Source of the DNA: JAHEJN01 sp963787285
Lineage (GTDB): Bacteria > Actinomycetota > Acidimicrobiia > Acidimicrobiales > JAHEJN01
Direction of reading: 5' to 3'
Assembly (NCBI GenBank): GCA_963787285.1
Contig: CAWBCM010000001.1
Location: 1 to 64,000, forward strand
Length of the DNA: 64,000 nucleotides
The position numbers and the translations under genes are program-made. This document shows, in pieces, positions 45,845 through 53,480 of the stretch. Below the pieces are notes generated by a model. It saw nothing but the letters and a program-made list of their open reading frames with translations, did not search any database and was not told the DNA's origin. Position 1 is the stretch's first letter, and every line of letters begins with the position of its first letter.

Positions 45845-46332
45845 CCTGACTGCAGCGCGACGGCCGAAGACAGCCAAGCTACGGGACGTCGACGGCATCC
45901 ACAACAGCGTCCACACGTGTGGAAAACTTCGGGTCTGCTCGTCATGGAGTCTTTCCTGCCGTACCCGGAACTCGTCGCGCTTTGACCACGGTGTGGGGTC
46001 GTTCACGAGCGAAGAGGTGAGGACTCGGGAACCTAGCACCCGATCTGCGGAGGCGCCAGCCCGACGGGCAACGCTCGTTTGCCCAGTTCAGATGGTGTTT
46101 TCGGTCACTCCTCCGTTGCCCCGGTCTCGCGTTCGCCCGGCGATGATCGCGGTGGCGTTGCGGTCGACGACAAGGGGCTCTAGCGTTGCATCGTTCTCTG
46201 CACAGGAGACATCGACGCTTGTGAACTCGTGAACGGCGGCCGGGTCGTAGCCCGGTCCCCGAACCACCACCGGTATCGAGGTCTTCATCGGGCTCTCGAT
46301 TTCGAACCCGCTCCCCCTAGAGGAAACCCATT
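45845..46332. other. Intergenic region between divergent dnaA and rpmH
   Basis: 488 bases with no gene I can support. Near the dnaA side are DnaA-box-like words: CATCCACAA at 45896-45904, CGTCCACAC at 45908-45916 and TGTGGAAAA at 45918-45926. These include a perfect 12-bp palindrome, CCACACGTGTGG at 45911-45922. They may autoregulate dnaA or be part of the origin. A minus-strand frame at 46088-46288 (66 codons) lacks a ribosome site. Promoters for dnaA and rpmH must lie here. Confidence 0.55.
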
Positions 46333-46467
46333 GTGAAGCGCACCTATCAGCCCAACGTCCGCAAACGGGCGAAGAAGCACGGCTTTCGGCAACGCATGTC
46401 GACCCGAGCCGGTCGAGCCATCATCAAGGCTCGCCGCCAGCGGGGAAGGGCACGGCTGTCGGCCTGA
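46333..46467 (+). CDS. rpmH: 50S ribosomal protein L34
   Basis: 44 residues, read directly: VKRTYQPNVRKRAKKHGFRQ, then RMSTRAGRAIIKARRQRGRA and RLSA. It is the full L34 sequence, with the usual start M-K-R-T-Y-Q-P. The start is the GTG at 46333. AGAGGAAA lies upstream. rnpA follows and overlaps or touches its stop. Confidence 0.95.
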   Translation: MKRTYQPNVRKRAKKHGFRQRMSTRAGRAIIKARRQRGRARLSA

Positions 46468-46805
46468 TCGGTGGGATTCGGACGCGTTCGACGTTTCTCC
46501 GCTTCCGATCCGATGCCGTTCGCGTCCGCCATGGCTGGCTCCACCTCTCCTATCTCTCGCCGGCCGACGGCGACGACGTCGGTCTTGCCTTCGCGCTCAC
46601 CCGCCACGTGGGTACCGCAGTGCGACGCAACCGCATTCGTCGCCAGATCCGGCACGTTTTCGCTGATCTCGTCGGTGCCGGCGACCCGCTCGTCGTGGCC
46701 GGGGACTACCTCGTGACGGTTCGCGACCCGCGAGCCGATCTGGATCACGACGAGATCGTGGCGACCGTCACCGGTGCCCTCGAGCGGCTCGAGGCCCGAC
46801 GATGA
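46464..46805 (+). CDS. rnpA: Ribonuclease P protein component, with a non-standard start
   Basis: About 113 residues if begun at the CTG at 46464. The product reads IGGIRTRSTFLRFRSDAVRV, then VGLAFALTRHVGTAVRRNRI and RRQIRHVFADLVGAGDPLVV. The R-R-N-R-I-R-R motif binds the RNA of RNase P, which trims tRNA 5' ends. The family N-terminus (start, then R-x-R-x-x-F) requires beginning before 46480. In frame there is no ATG, GTG or TTG from 46383 on until 46608. Candidates are CTG at 46464 (overlapping the rpmH stop as CTGA), ATC at 46467 and ATT at 46476. The yidD ATG overlaps its stop. Confidence 0.88.
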   Translation: MIGGIRTRSTFLRFRSDAVRVRHGWLHLSYLSPADGDDVGLAFALTRHVGTAVRRNRIRRQIRHVFADLVGAGDPLVVAGDYLVTVRDPRADLDHDEIVATVTGALERLEARR

Positions 46806-47074
46806 GGTCGCCGCTCGCGTGGCTGTTCGATCGCAGCATCGCGCTGTACCAGGCCACGCGCGGCGGGAGACCCTCTCCTTGTCGTCATGTGCCGTCGTGT
46901 TCGGTCTATGGCCGTGAGGCCATCGCCACCCACGGCGCGATCAAGGGCGGATGGTTGACGCTTCGCCGGATCGGGCGCTGCAATCCGTGGGGATCCGAGG
47001 GGTATGACCCCGTTCCCGCCCGCCGCCCGCCCTCTGCTCCCCTATCGGCCGACCATTGGTGTGCTGACTCATGA
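46802..47074 (+). CDS. yidD: Membrane protein insertion efficiency factor YidD
   Basis: 90 residues. The family signature is complete: CRHVPSCSVYGREAIATHGA (C-R-x3-S-C-S) and WLTLRRIGRCNPWGSEGYDP (R-C-N-P-W-G-x-x-G-x-D-P-V-P). The N-terminal amphipathic stretch (LAWLFDRSIALYQATRGG) attaches to the membrane. The ATG overlaps the rnpA stop (ATGA), and the yidC start overlaps its own stop, so rpmH-rnpA-yidD-yidC form one coupled series. Confidence 0.93.
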   Translation: MRSPLAWLFDRSIALYQATRGGRPSPCRHVPSCSVYGREAIATHGAIKGGWLTLRRIGRCNPWGSEGYDPVPARRPPSAPLSADHWCADS

Positions 47075-48255
47075 CCAGCGTTTTCGACGGACTGTTCGAC
47101 TTCCTCGCCACCTTGTTGAACTTCTTCTTCACCCTGTGGCCGGCCAACATCGACTACGCGATGGCCATCGTCATGCTCACCCTGGTGGTGCTGCTCGTGT
47201 CGATGCCCCTCACGTTCAAGCAGACGAAGTCGATGATCGCAATGCAGCGTCTGCAGCCCGAGGTCAAGGCGCTCCAGGCTCAGCATCGCGACGATCGCGA
47301 GCGGCTCAACCAGGAGATGATGGCCCTCTATCAGGCCCACGGCGTGAACCCGCTCGGTGGTTGTCTACCCATGCTGGTCCAGTTGCCGCTGTTCCTGGTG
47401 CTGTTCAATGTGATTCGGGGCATCACTCGTCGGCTCACCGAGAGCGGTCTGGCCATGGGCTCCGCCGGCTTCGCACGGGGATTCGAGTCGGTGGCTCTCA
47501 CCGAGGGCAATCCCACCGGTTTCACCGCCGTGCCCGTCGGTGACTTCGCTCCCCGGAACTTCAACCCGGCCTATCTCGATCACACCGACCGCATGTTCCA
47601 GGAGTTGGCCGAACGCAACGACATGCCCTCGTTCGGATTCGACCTGGCACGATCGGCGCGTGAGGCCATCGGCGACGGCTTCGGCACGTCGTGGCCCTAC
47701 ATCGTGTTGATCATCGTCGTGTTCATCACCTCGATGGTGCAGCAACGCCAGATCCGGGGCCGCCGCGACCCCGGGGCGGCCGTGAACAGCCAGCAAGAGC
47801 TGATCATGAAGATCCTCCCGTTCATGTTGCCGGTGTTCTCGTTCACCTTGGCCGCCGCCGTCACCCTCTACTTCGTCGTGTCGAACCTGTTCCGAGTCGG
47901 TCAGCAAGCGGTCATCACCCGCCAGTTCTACAGTGACGAGGCCAAGGCGGCCTCCGAGGCCAAGGTGGCCGAGATCAAAGTCAGTCGCACGACGTCCGAC
48001 GCCAAGGCGACGGCGAAGACCAGCGACACCTCCGCCAAGACGGCCAAGTCCCGCTCGTCGGGTGGCGCCCATGGCACTCGTCGCCCCACCAGCCGGCCTC
48101 CGCGCCAGCGGCGCTCCAATGATCCCAAGAACCGACCGAGCCCCGCGAAGCGATCGAGCTCGGCGGGCAAGCCTGTCAAACCCCAGAAGAAGTCGACCGG
48201 ACGAGTCACGCCCAAGAACGACACCGACTCGTCTCGGCGGCGGAGAGGAAAGTAG
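47071..48255 (+). CDS. yidC: Membrane protein insertase YidC
   Basis: 394 residues. Conserved parts: MPLTFKQTKSMIAMQRLQPE, the hydrophilic-groove region, GVNPLGGCLPMLVQLPLFLV and LPFMLPVFSFTLAAAVTLYF. The protein places membrane proteins, alone or with SecYEG. The C-terminal tail of about 90 residues is very basic and low-complexity (RPPRQRRSNDPKNRPSPAKR), as in other actinobacterial YidC, and likely contacts ribosomes. The ATG overlaps the yidD stop by four bases. jag follows after two bases. Confidence 0.95.
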   Translation: MTSVFDGLFDFLATLLNFFFTLWPANIDYAMAIVMLTLVVLLVSMPLTFKQTKSMIAMQRLQPEVKALQAQHRDDRERLNQEMMALYQAHGVNPLGGCLPMLVQLPLFLVLFNVIRGITRRLTESGLAMGSAGFARGFESVALTEGNPTGFTAVPVGDFAPRNFNPAYLDHTDRMFQELAERNDMPSFGFDLARSAREAIGDGFGTSWPYIVLIIVVFITSMVQQRQIRGRRDPGAAVNSQQELIMKILPFMLPVFSFTLAAAVTLYFVVSNLFRVGQQAVITRQFYSDEAKAASEAKVAEIKVSRTTSDAKATAKTSDTSAKTAKSRSSGGAHGTRRPTSRPPRQRRSNDPKNRPSPAKRSSSAGKPVKPQKKSTGRVTPKNDTDSSRRRRGK

Positions 48256-48257
48256 TC

Positions 48258-49199
48258 ATGGAATGGGTCGAAACCACCGGAGACACCATCGAGGAGGCCC
48301 GGCGTCATGCGTTGGACGCGCTCGGGGTCCCGTTCGACGACGCCGAGATCGAGGTGCTCGAGGAGCCGAAGTCGTCGATGTTCGGCTTGCGCAAGACCAC
48401 GGCGAGAGTGCGGGCTCGGGTTCGGCCCGTCCAGCCTCGGGCCAAGGCCGAGCGGCGTGACCGCAGCCGACGCAAGAACGGCGGAGGCCGATCCGGCCGC
48501 AGCGACGGCGGTGGACGCAAGAAGAGCGGCGACGGCGACGGCGGCCGCGGCCGCGGTGAGCGAGGAGGCGGTGGCACCGGCAGGGGTCGCAACGCCGACA
48601 CCGACGCTCGGTCGTCGTCACCGAAGCAAAAGCCGAACACGACCGACCAAAAGCCGGCGAAATCGCCGAGAAACGGTGCCGATGCGCCGCAGAAGGAGCA
48701 GGCCCCGATGCCCGACGACAACGAAGAGATCATGGATGCCGCGGGTCAGGCGGCGGTGGTCGAGGAGTTCCTCGACGGACTGCTCGAGGCCTTCGGCGCC
48801 GAAGGCGATCTGGAATCGGTGGCCCTCGACGAAGAGACCTACGAGGTCCGCGCCCATGGCGGCGAGCTCGGGCTGCTGATCGGGCCCAAGGGGGCCACGA
48901 TGCAGGCGGTCCAGGAGATCGCACGCACCGCGGTCCAGCAGGTAGCCGATGGTCAGTTGACCGGCCGGGTCCATATCGACATCGGCGGCTATCGGAACAA
49001 GCGCCGCGCCGCGCTGGCCGAATTCGCCACGCGGTTGGCCGAGTCGGTGCGAGAGAGCGGCCAGCCCAAGGTGCTCGAACCCATGCCGGCGACGGACCGC
49101 AAGGTCATTCACGACGCCGTGGCGGAGCTCGACGGGGTGATGTCGACGTCGGAAGGCTACGACGACCAACGCCACATCGTTCTGGCTCCAACCGACTGA
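48258..49199 (+). CDS. jag: Jag/KhpB RNA-binding protein (KH and R3H domains)
   Basis: 313 residues. N-terminal Jag_N domain: MEWVETTGDTIEEARRHALD and EEPKSSMFGLRKTTARVRAR. A long middle of about 100 residues is Arg/Gly/Lys-rich (GGGRSGRSDGGGRKKSGDGD). Then the KH domain (EVRAHGGELGLLIGPKGATM, with the G-x-x-G loop) and the R3H domain (NKRRAALAEFATRLAESVRE, ending STSEGYDDQRHIVLAP). It binds RNA and links to cell-envelope control. The linker is longer than I would expect. rsmG starts five bases later. Confidence 0.92.
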   Translation: MEWVETTGDTIEEARRHALDALGVPFDDAEIEVLEEPKSSMFGLRKTTARVRARVRPVQPRAKAERRDRSRRKNGGGRSGRSDGGGRKKSGDGDGGRGRGERGGGGTGRGRNADTDARSSSPKQKPNTTDQKPAKSPRNGADAPQKEQAPMPDDNEEIMDAAGQAAVVEEFLDGLLEAFGAEGDLESVALDEETYEVRAHGGELGLLIGPKGATMQAVQEIARTAVQQVADGQLTGRVHIDIGGYRNKRRAALAEFATRLAESVRESGQPKVLEPMPATDRKVIHDAVAELDGVMSTSEGYDDQRHIVLAPTD

Positions 49200-49204
49200 C
49201 CGGC

Positions 49205-49840
49205 GTGAGTCCGGAGGCGAGCAAGGCGCCTCCGCCGACGATTTCGGCCGCCCTGTGGCGTGAGCTCGAGTCGTCTCGGCAGTTGGGCCTGATCGGGCCG
49301 TCTCCCCTCGACGAGCATGTTCGCCACGCCATCGGGTACCTGGGCGCGGCCGGAGTCGTGCCCAGGGCGGTGGCCGACCTCGGGTCCGGCGGCGGTCTCC
49401 CGGCGCTGGTTTTGGCCGAGCGCTGGCCCGAGTGTCGGTTCACCTTGATCGACGTGCGGGAGCGGGCGATCGCCCGCCTCGACGTGATGGTCGCCCGTCT
49501 CGGATGGCATCATCGGGTCGACCCGTGGCTCGGCTCCGCCGAGTCGGCCGGGCGGCTGGAGGCGCTGCGGGGCGGCTTCGATCTGGTCACCGCTCGTGGG
49601 TTCGGTCCGCCGGCGATGACGGCCGAGTGTGCGGCGCCGCTGCTGCGGGTGGGCGGTCGACTGGTGGTGAGCGAACCCCCCACCGACGAGGGGCGCTGGC
49701 CGGAGGCGGCGCTCACTTTGCTGGCCCTGCGCCGGGTGGAGGAGACGGTGGGTCCGTACGCGGTTCTCGAGGCGACCGAGCCCTGTCCCGAGCGGTTTCC
49801 CCGCCGGTCGGGCCAGCCCCGGAACGCACCGCTCTGGTGA
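49205..49840 (+). CDS. rsmG: 16S rRNA (guanine-527-N7) methyltransferase RsmG
   Basis: 211 residues from a GTG. The SAM site VADLGSGGGLPALVLAERWP is clear, followed by FTLIDVRERAIARLDVMVAR and DLVTARGFGPPAMTAECAAP, typical RsmG/GidB blocks. It methylates G527 of 16S rRNA; loss gives low-level streptomycin resistance in many bacteria. The downstream parS sites begin two bases after its stop. Confidence 0.9.
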   Translation: MSPEASKAPPPTISAALWRELESSRQLGLIGPSPLDEHVRHAIGYLGAAGVVPRAVADLGSGGGLPALVLAERWPECRFTLIDVRERAIARLDVMVARLGWHHRVDPWLGSAESAGRLEALRGGFDLVTARGFGPPAMTAECAAPLLRVGGRLVVSEPPTDEGRWPEAALTLLALRRVEETVGPYAVLEATEPCPERFPRRSGQPRNAPLW

Positions 49841-49841
49841 A

Positions 49842-49857
49842 GGTTTCACGTGAAACA
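49842..49857. promoter_or_regulatory. parS site 1
   Basis: GGTTTCACGTGAAACA matches the consensus parS (TGTTTCACGTGAAACA) in 15 of 16 bases and holds the perfect palindrome GTTTCACGTGAAAC. ParB binds it and loads around the origin. It lies between rsmG and parA. Confidence 0.93.
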
Positions 49858-49890
49858 TGCGCACCGCGCAGCGGGCCGAACGGCCCCGCA

Positions 49891-49906
49891 GGTTTCACGT
49901 GAAACA
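49891..49906. promoter_or_regulatory. parS site 2
   Basis: A second GGTTTCACGTGAAACA, identical to site 1 and 49 bases from it (start to start). The spacing puts the sites on nearly the same face after just under five helical turns. Confidence 0.93.
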
Positions 49907-50036
49907 TCATCGCCGGGGGAGACCGACACCCAGGGGACCATCAAGGAATCGAGATCCGACACCGGGTAGGATCCCTGTCCGTGCAGCGCAAGCGCTACCG
50001 CATGTGGCCCGACTGCGGGACCGAAAGGGGATCAAG

Positions 50037-50900
50037 GTGAGCGTCACCGAGGGCCGAAAGCCCGAACTCGACACGGCGGATCCCGTGGTCAGCGAACAGA
50101 TTGCGGCCCGGCCTTCCGAGACGCGGCCCGAGCTGCCCCGTGTCATTGCCATCGCCAACCAGAAGGGCGGGGTGGGCAAGACCACTACGACCATCAACCT
50201 CGGTGCCGCTCTGGCCGAGCTGGACTACCGGGTGCTGATCATCGACCTCGACCCACAAGCCAATGCCTCCACCGGTCTGGGCCTGGATCCCCGCACCCTC
50301 ACCTCGTCGATGTACGACGTGTTGTTGCGCGATGTGCCCCTCGACGAGGTGATCGAGTCGACGGAGATGAAGAACCTCTTCGTGGGTCCGTCGAGCCTCG
50401 ACCTGGCGGGTGCCGAGATCGAGTTGGTGCCGGCCTTCTCCCGGGAGCGCAAGCTCCGTCTGGCCGTCGACGAGGTGATCGACGACTACGACTACGTGCT
50501 CATCGATTGTCCACCCTCGCTCGGACTGATCACCATCAACGGCCTCACCGCGGCCCGGGAGGTGCTGGTGCCCATCCAGTGCGAGTACTACGCGCTGGAG
50601 GGGCTCGGCCAATTGCTGCGCAACATCGATCTCGTCCGCCGCAACCTGAATCCCGACCTGCACCTCTCGACGATCGTGTTGGTGATGTACGACGCCCGTA
50701 CCAAACTCTCGGCCCAAGTGTCCGACGAGGTTCGCCAGCACTTCGGCGCCAAGGTGTGTCGCCAGGTCGTACCCCGCTCGGTCCGATTGTCCGAGGCCCC
50801 CTCGTTCGGCCAACCCATCACGGTGTTCGACAGCACCTCGCGTGGGGCGATCGCCTATCGAGGCATAGCCGAGGAGGTGTCGGGTGGCCCCGCGACGTAG
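50037..50900 (+). CDS. parA: Chromosome-partitioning ATPase ParA (Soj)
   Basis: 287 residues. Deviant Walker A IAIANQKGGVGKTTTTINLG; Walker A' VLIIDLDPQANASTGLGLD; Walker B DYVLIDCPPSLGLITINGLT. The protein binds DNA with ATP and is released by ParB, moving origins apart. I start at the GTG at 50037 with GAAAGGGGA before it; the frame is open further upstream through the parS region but without similarity. parB starts inside its end (17-base overlap). Confidence 0.95.
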   Translation: MSVTEGRKPELDTADPVVSEQIAARPSETRPELPRVIAIANQKGGVGKTTTTINLGAALAELDYRVLIIDLDPQANASTGLGLDPRTLTSSMYDVLLRDVPLDEVIESTEMKNLFVGPSSLDLAGAEIELVPAFSRERKLRLAVDEVIDDYDYVLIDCPPSLGLITINGLTAAREVLVPIQCEYYALEGLGQLLRNIDLVRRNLNPDLHLSTIVLVMYDARTKLSAQVSDEVRQHFGAKVCRQVVPRSVRLSEAPSFGQPITVFDSTSRGAIAYRGIAEEVSGGPAT

Positions 50901-51810
50901 CGGCCTCGGTCGTGGGCTCGGGGCGCTGATTCCCGGTGACGCCGCCGAGGGCGACGATGTCCCTACCGAGACGAGCGGCGCCGCCTATCGCGAGCTTCCG
51001 ATCTCGGCGATTTCTCCCAACCGGTGGCAGCCTCGTGGGCAATTCGACGCGGCCAGCCTCGAGATCCTCGCGGCGTCCATTGCCGAGATCGGGGTCCTGC
51101 AACCGATACTGGTGCGAAACACCGGAGGTGACACCTACGAGCTCGTGGCCGGCGAGCGACGGTGGCGGGCCGCTCAGGTGGTGGGATTGGCCACCATCCC
51201 GGCCCTGGTACGCGAGGTCGGGGACCAGGGATCGCTCGAACAGGCCATCGTCGAGAACCTGCATCGCAGTGATCTCAATCCGCTGGAGGAAGCGGCCGGG
51301 TATCAGCACCTCATCGACGAGTTCGGGCTCACCCAGGACGCCGTTGCCACCCGCGTGGGGCGCAGCCGCTCCGCGGTCACGAATCTGTTGCGACTGTTTC
51401 AGCTGGCTCCCGCGGTGCAGGGACTGTTGGCCGACGGTGAGCTGAGCGCCGGCCACGGTCGGGCCCTGCTGATGGTCGAGGATTCCGCGCGGCAACTCCA
51501 GTTGGCCCGCCTCGCGGTCCGAGAAGGCATGTCGGTTCGTGAGCTCGAGCGTCGAGTGAAGGGCGAGCCGGGGGCGGGCCCCGATGCCTCGGGCCGGTCG
51601 GGGCAACCCCCGAAGGGGGAGACGCCTCCCCCCGCCCATCCTCCGGCTGCGCTGCTCGAGCTCGAGCGGCTCCTCGCCGCTCACCTCCAGACCACCGTCG
51701 ACGTGGTCATGGGTGGGGGAAAGGGCCGGATCTCCGTCGAATTCGCCGATCTCGACGACCTCGAACGCATCTATCTAGCGATGGTCGACGGTTCCACCGC
51801 ACCGGGATAG
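50884..51810 (+). CDS. parB: Chromosome-partitioning protein ParB (complete)
   Basis: 308 residues. Start: VAPRRSGLGRGLGALIPGDA, the ParA-stimulating N-terminus. CTPase/ParB domain: ISAISPNRWQPRGQFDAASL, ELVAGERRWRAAQVVGLATI (G-E-R-R-W-R-A) and EQAIVENLHRSDLNPLEEAA. Helix-turn-helix: LTQDAVATRVGRSRSAVTNL, then LSAGHGRALLM. The C-terminal dimer domain ends at 51810. With the two parS sites it forms a complete system. The fragment at 1-339 is a different ParB. Confidence 0.95.
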   Translation: MAPRRSGLGRGLGALIPGDAAEGDDVPTETSGAAYRELPISAISPNRWQPRGQFDAASLEILAASIAEIGVLQPILVRNTGGDTYELVAGERRWRAAQVVGLATIPALVREVGDQGSLEQAIVENLHRSDLNPLEEAAGYQHLIDEFGLTQDAVATRVGRSRSAVTNLLRLFQLAPAVQGLLADGELSAGHGRALLMVEDSARQLQLARLAVREGMSVRELERRVKGEPGAGPDASGRSGQPPKGETPPPAHPPAALLELERLLAAHLQTTVDVVMGGGKGRISVEFADLDDLERIYLAMVDGSTAPG

Positions 51811-51862
51811 CCGAAGTGTCAGGTGGTGGGTGAGGGTCGCGCGTCCCTGGAGTCGACATTGA

Positions 51863-51871
51863 TTGTCCACA
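51863..51871. promoter_or_regulatory. DnaA-box-like site after parB
   Basis: TTGTCCACA is the exact actinobacterial type of DnaA box, followed closely by CTGTGGGTAAAC, a second weaker one in reverse. It lies in the gap between convergent parB and the amidase, 53 bases past the parB stop. Confidence 0.45.
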
Positions 51872-51897
51872 CCTGTGGGTAAACCTGTGCGTAGCTG

Positions 51898-51933
51898 CTC
51901 ACGAAAGGTGGGAAATCCGCCACTTTTCGTGAG
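51898..51933. terminator. Convergent-gene hairpin between parB and the amidase
   Basis: CTCACGAAAGGTGG (51898-51911) pairs with CCACTTTTCGTGAG (51920-51933) over 14 bp with one mismatch; the loop is 8 bases. It can stop transcripts from parAB and from the facing operon. The paired A/T run (GAAA / TTTTC) gives a U-rich 3' arm on the plus strand. Confidence 0.7.
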
Positions 51934-51945
51934 AATTCAGGGTTT

Positions 51946-52923
51946 TCAGGCCGACATCGGCCGCTGGAGCCATTCGACGATGGCATCGCCCAGCGCCAGG
52001 GCGAGTGACTCACCGAGCTCGTGGACCGTGGCGTCGGGACCGATTCGACAGGCGACGGCGGGCATTCGCGTTTCGCGAAGCACGGGAAGCCGCATTCCGT
52101 GCGGTGAGCCCACATCGAAACCGTATTTTGACACTTCATGTGACAATAGTGTGGCCAGGGTGCGGCCACCGCTGGACTCGTAGCCGTCGGTGGCGAAGTA
52201 GGCAACATGGCAGTCGCCGTCGGAGACGACCAGACCCACGTAGGCGGCGGCATCGTGGTCATTGGCGGCAGCGGCATGGGCCGAGCCGTCCGGATGATGG
52301 ATGATGACCACATCGAGACCGCGCTCGGCGAGCGTGCGACCGAGCGTCTCGGTCAGTCCACCGAGGTCACCGAGGTCGCCTACCACGACCCGGGCCGGCG
52401 TGGTCGACAGCACCGGGCGGAGCAGCCGCTCGCGTTCGCGGACGCTGGCCACCGACGGTTGACCGGTGCGCGGGCCAACCCTCAACAGTTCGATGATGGT
52501 GTCACGACCGCACACGTTGTCGACCGGAAGCCCCACGTTCTGCTGGAACTCGCCCACCGCTCGCGCCGAATCGGGACCGAAGATGCCGTCGATGCGGCCG
52601 GCGTCGAACCCGAGCGACCCGAGGCGCCGTTGCAGCTCGGCGACATCCTCGCCGCGCAACATCGGTTGACGCAGGTAGAGGGGTCGTTCACCGAAGCCGA
52701 AGTCGGCCTCGAGCAGTGCCGTCCAGGTCTGGAACCCGCAGGCCCCGTCGGGAAGCAGCCCTCGGCTCGCCTGGAACGCGGTGACCTGGGCTTTGGTCTC
52801 GGGACCGAAGACGCCGCGCTGGTCCTCGGTGGTGATGAAACCCACCCGCCCGAGGCGTCGACGCAGCTGGAGGACGGCATCGCCGGAGTCGCCCTCGTGT
52901 AGCGGAAGTCCTTCGATGGAAAT
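51946..52923 (-). CDS. cwlM: Peptidoglycan-binding N-acetylmuramoyl-alanine amidase-like protein (CwlM type), non-standard start
   Basis: 325 residues if begun at the ATT at 52923. Two PG_binding_1 units: HEGDSGDAVLQLRRRLGRVG and GVFGPETKAQVTAFQASRGL, then GEDVAELQRRLGSLGFDAGR and GIFGPDSARAVGEFQQNVGL. An amidase_3 domain follows: VVVGDLGDLGGLTETLGRTL, VVIIHHPDGSAHAAAANDHD, YVGLVVSD, and RLPVLRETRMPAVACRIGPD. The first ATG/GTG/TTG in frame is the GTG at 52845, inside the first binding unit, so it cannot start the whole protein. GAGGAG lies 7 bases before the ATT. Order trxB-trxA-cwlM-parB is as in mycobacteria, where CwlM regulates peptidoglycan synthesis. Confidence 0.8.
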   Translation of the reverse strand: MSIEGLPLHEGDSGDAVLQLRRRLGRVGFITTEDQRGVFGPETKAQVTAFQASRGLLPDGACGFQTWTALLEADFGFGERPLYLRQPMLRGEDVAELQRRLGSLGFDAGRIDGIFGPDSARAVGEFQQNVGLPVDNVCGRDTIIELLRVGPRTGQPSVASVRERERLLRPVLSTTPARVVVGDLGDLGGLTETLGRTLAERGLDVVIIHHPDGSAHAAAANDHDAAAYVGLVVSDGDCHVAYFATDGYESSGGRTLATLLSHEVSKYGFDVGSPHGMRLPVLRETRMPAVACRIGPDATVHELGESLALALGDAIVEWLQRPMSA

Positions 52924-52979
52924 CGGACAGCTCCTCGTCGACCCGTTCGGCTGGCGTCGGTCACGCTAACAGCAAACCC

Positions 52980-52995
52980 CCGAGCGCAAGCTCGG
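52980..52995 (-). terminator. Short hairpin after trxA
   Basis: CCGAGC (52980-52985) and GCTCGG (52990-52995) pair with a four-base loop. On the minus strand it is followed by GGGGTTTGC, a short T-run. It may reduce trxA read-through into the amidase gene. Confidence 0.4.
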
Positions 52996-53032
52996 AGGTC
53001 GGTACACCTCAGGGGCCTCGACGGCGGGCGAT

Positions 53033-53362
53033 TCAGCCGATGAATTCACCGAGATCGTCGAGCAGCGCGGCCTTGCCCTTGGCGCCCACCATACGTTTGG
53101 CCGGGGCACCGTCGTTGAACACGATCAGCGTCGGAATGCTCATGACCTCGAACCGGCGAGCGATGTCGGGGGCATCGTCGACGTTGACCTTGGCAATGGC
53201 GACCTGGCCGTCGAGCTCGTCGGCCAGCTCCTCGAGAACCGGGGCGATCATCTTGCATGGTCCGCACCACTCGGCCCAGAAGTCGACGAGCACCGGACCG
53301 GCGGCGCTGCCGATCTTCTCATCGAAGGTCTCGGTGGTGAGATGGGTGATGCCTTCGGCCAT
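53033..53362 (-). CDS. trxA: Thioredoxin
   Basis: 109 residues. The active site is VLVDFWAEWCGPCKMIAPVL (W-C-G-P-C-K), the cis-proline in EVMSIPTLIVFNDG. It reduces protein disulfides, using TrxB. The ATG at 53362 has GGAAGGA at proper spacing; an in-frame upstream start would only add 17 residues without similarity. It lies 118 bases after trxB on the same strand. Confidence 0.96.
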   Translation of the reverse strand: MAEGITHLTTETFDEKIGSAAGPVLVDFWAEWCGPCKMIAPVLEELADELDGQVAIAKVNVDDAPDIARRFEVMSIPTLIVFNDGAPAKRMVGAKGKAALLDDLGEFIG

Positions 53363-53480
53363 GGGTTGTCCTTCCGGGTTCGGCGCTTCGCCGAACGAGA
53401 TCTGGTGCTGCAACGCTATCGGACGGGCAGCAGGTACGGCAGCAGAAACCCGACCCGTCTGGTCGGTATTCCCGACGGGT

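Noticed and set aside
46088..46288. 66-codon minus-strand frame in the dnaA-rpmH gap (MKTSIPVVVRGPGYDPAAVH...)
   Set aside because: It avoids stops and is faintly like the end of sulfatases, but it has no ribosome site, lies in the likely regulatory region and no family is clear. Listed only within the intergenic entry.
49842..49906. Operator pair for an unknown repressor
   Set aside because: The 14-base palindrome is the known parS core and parAB follow directly.
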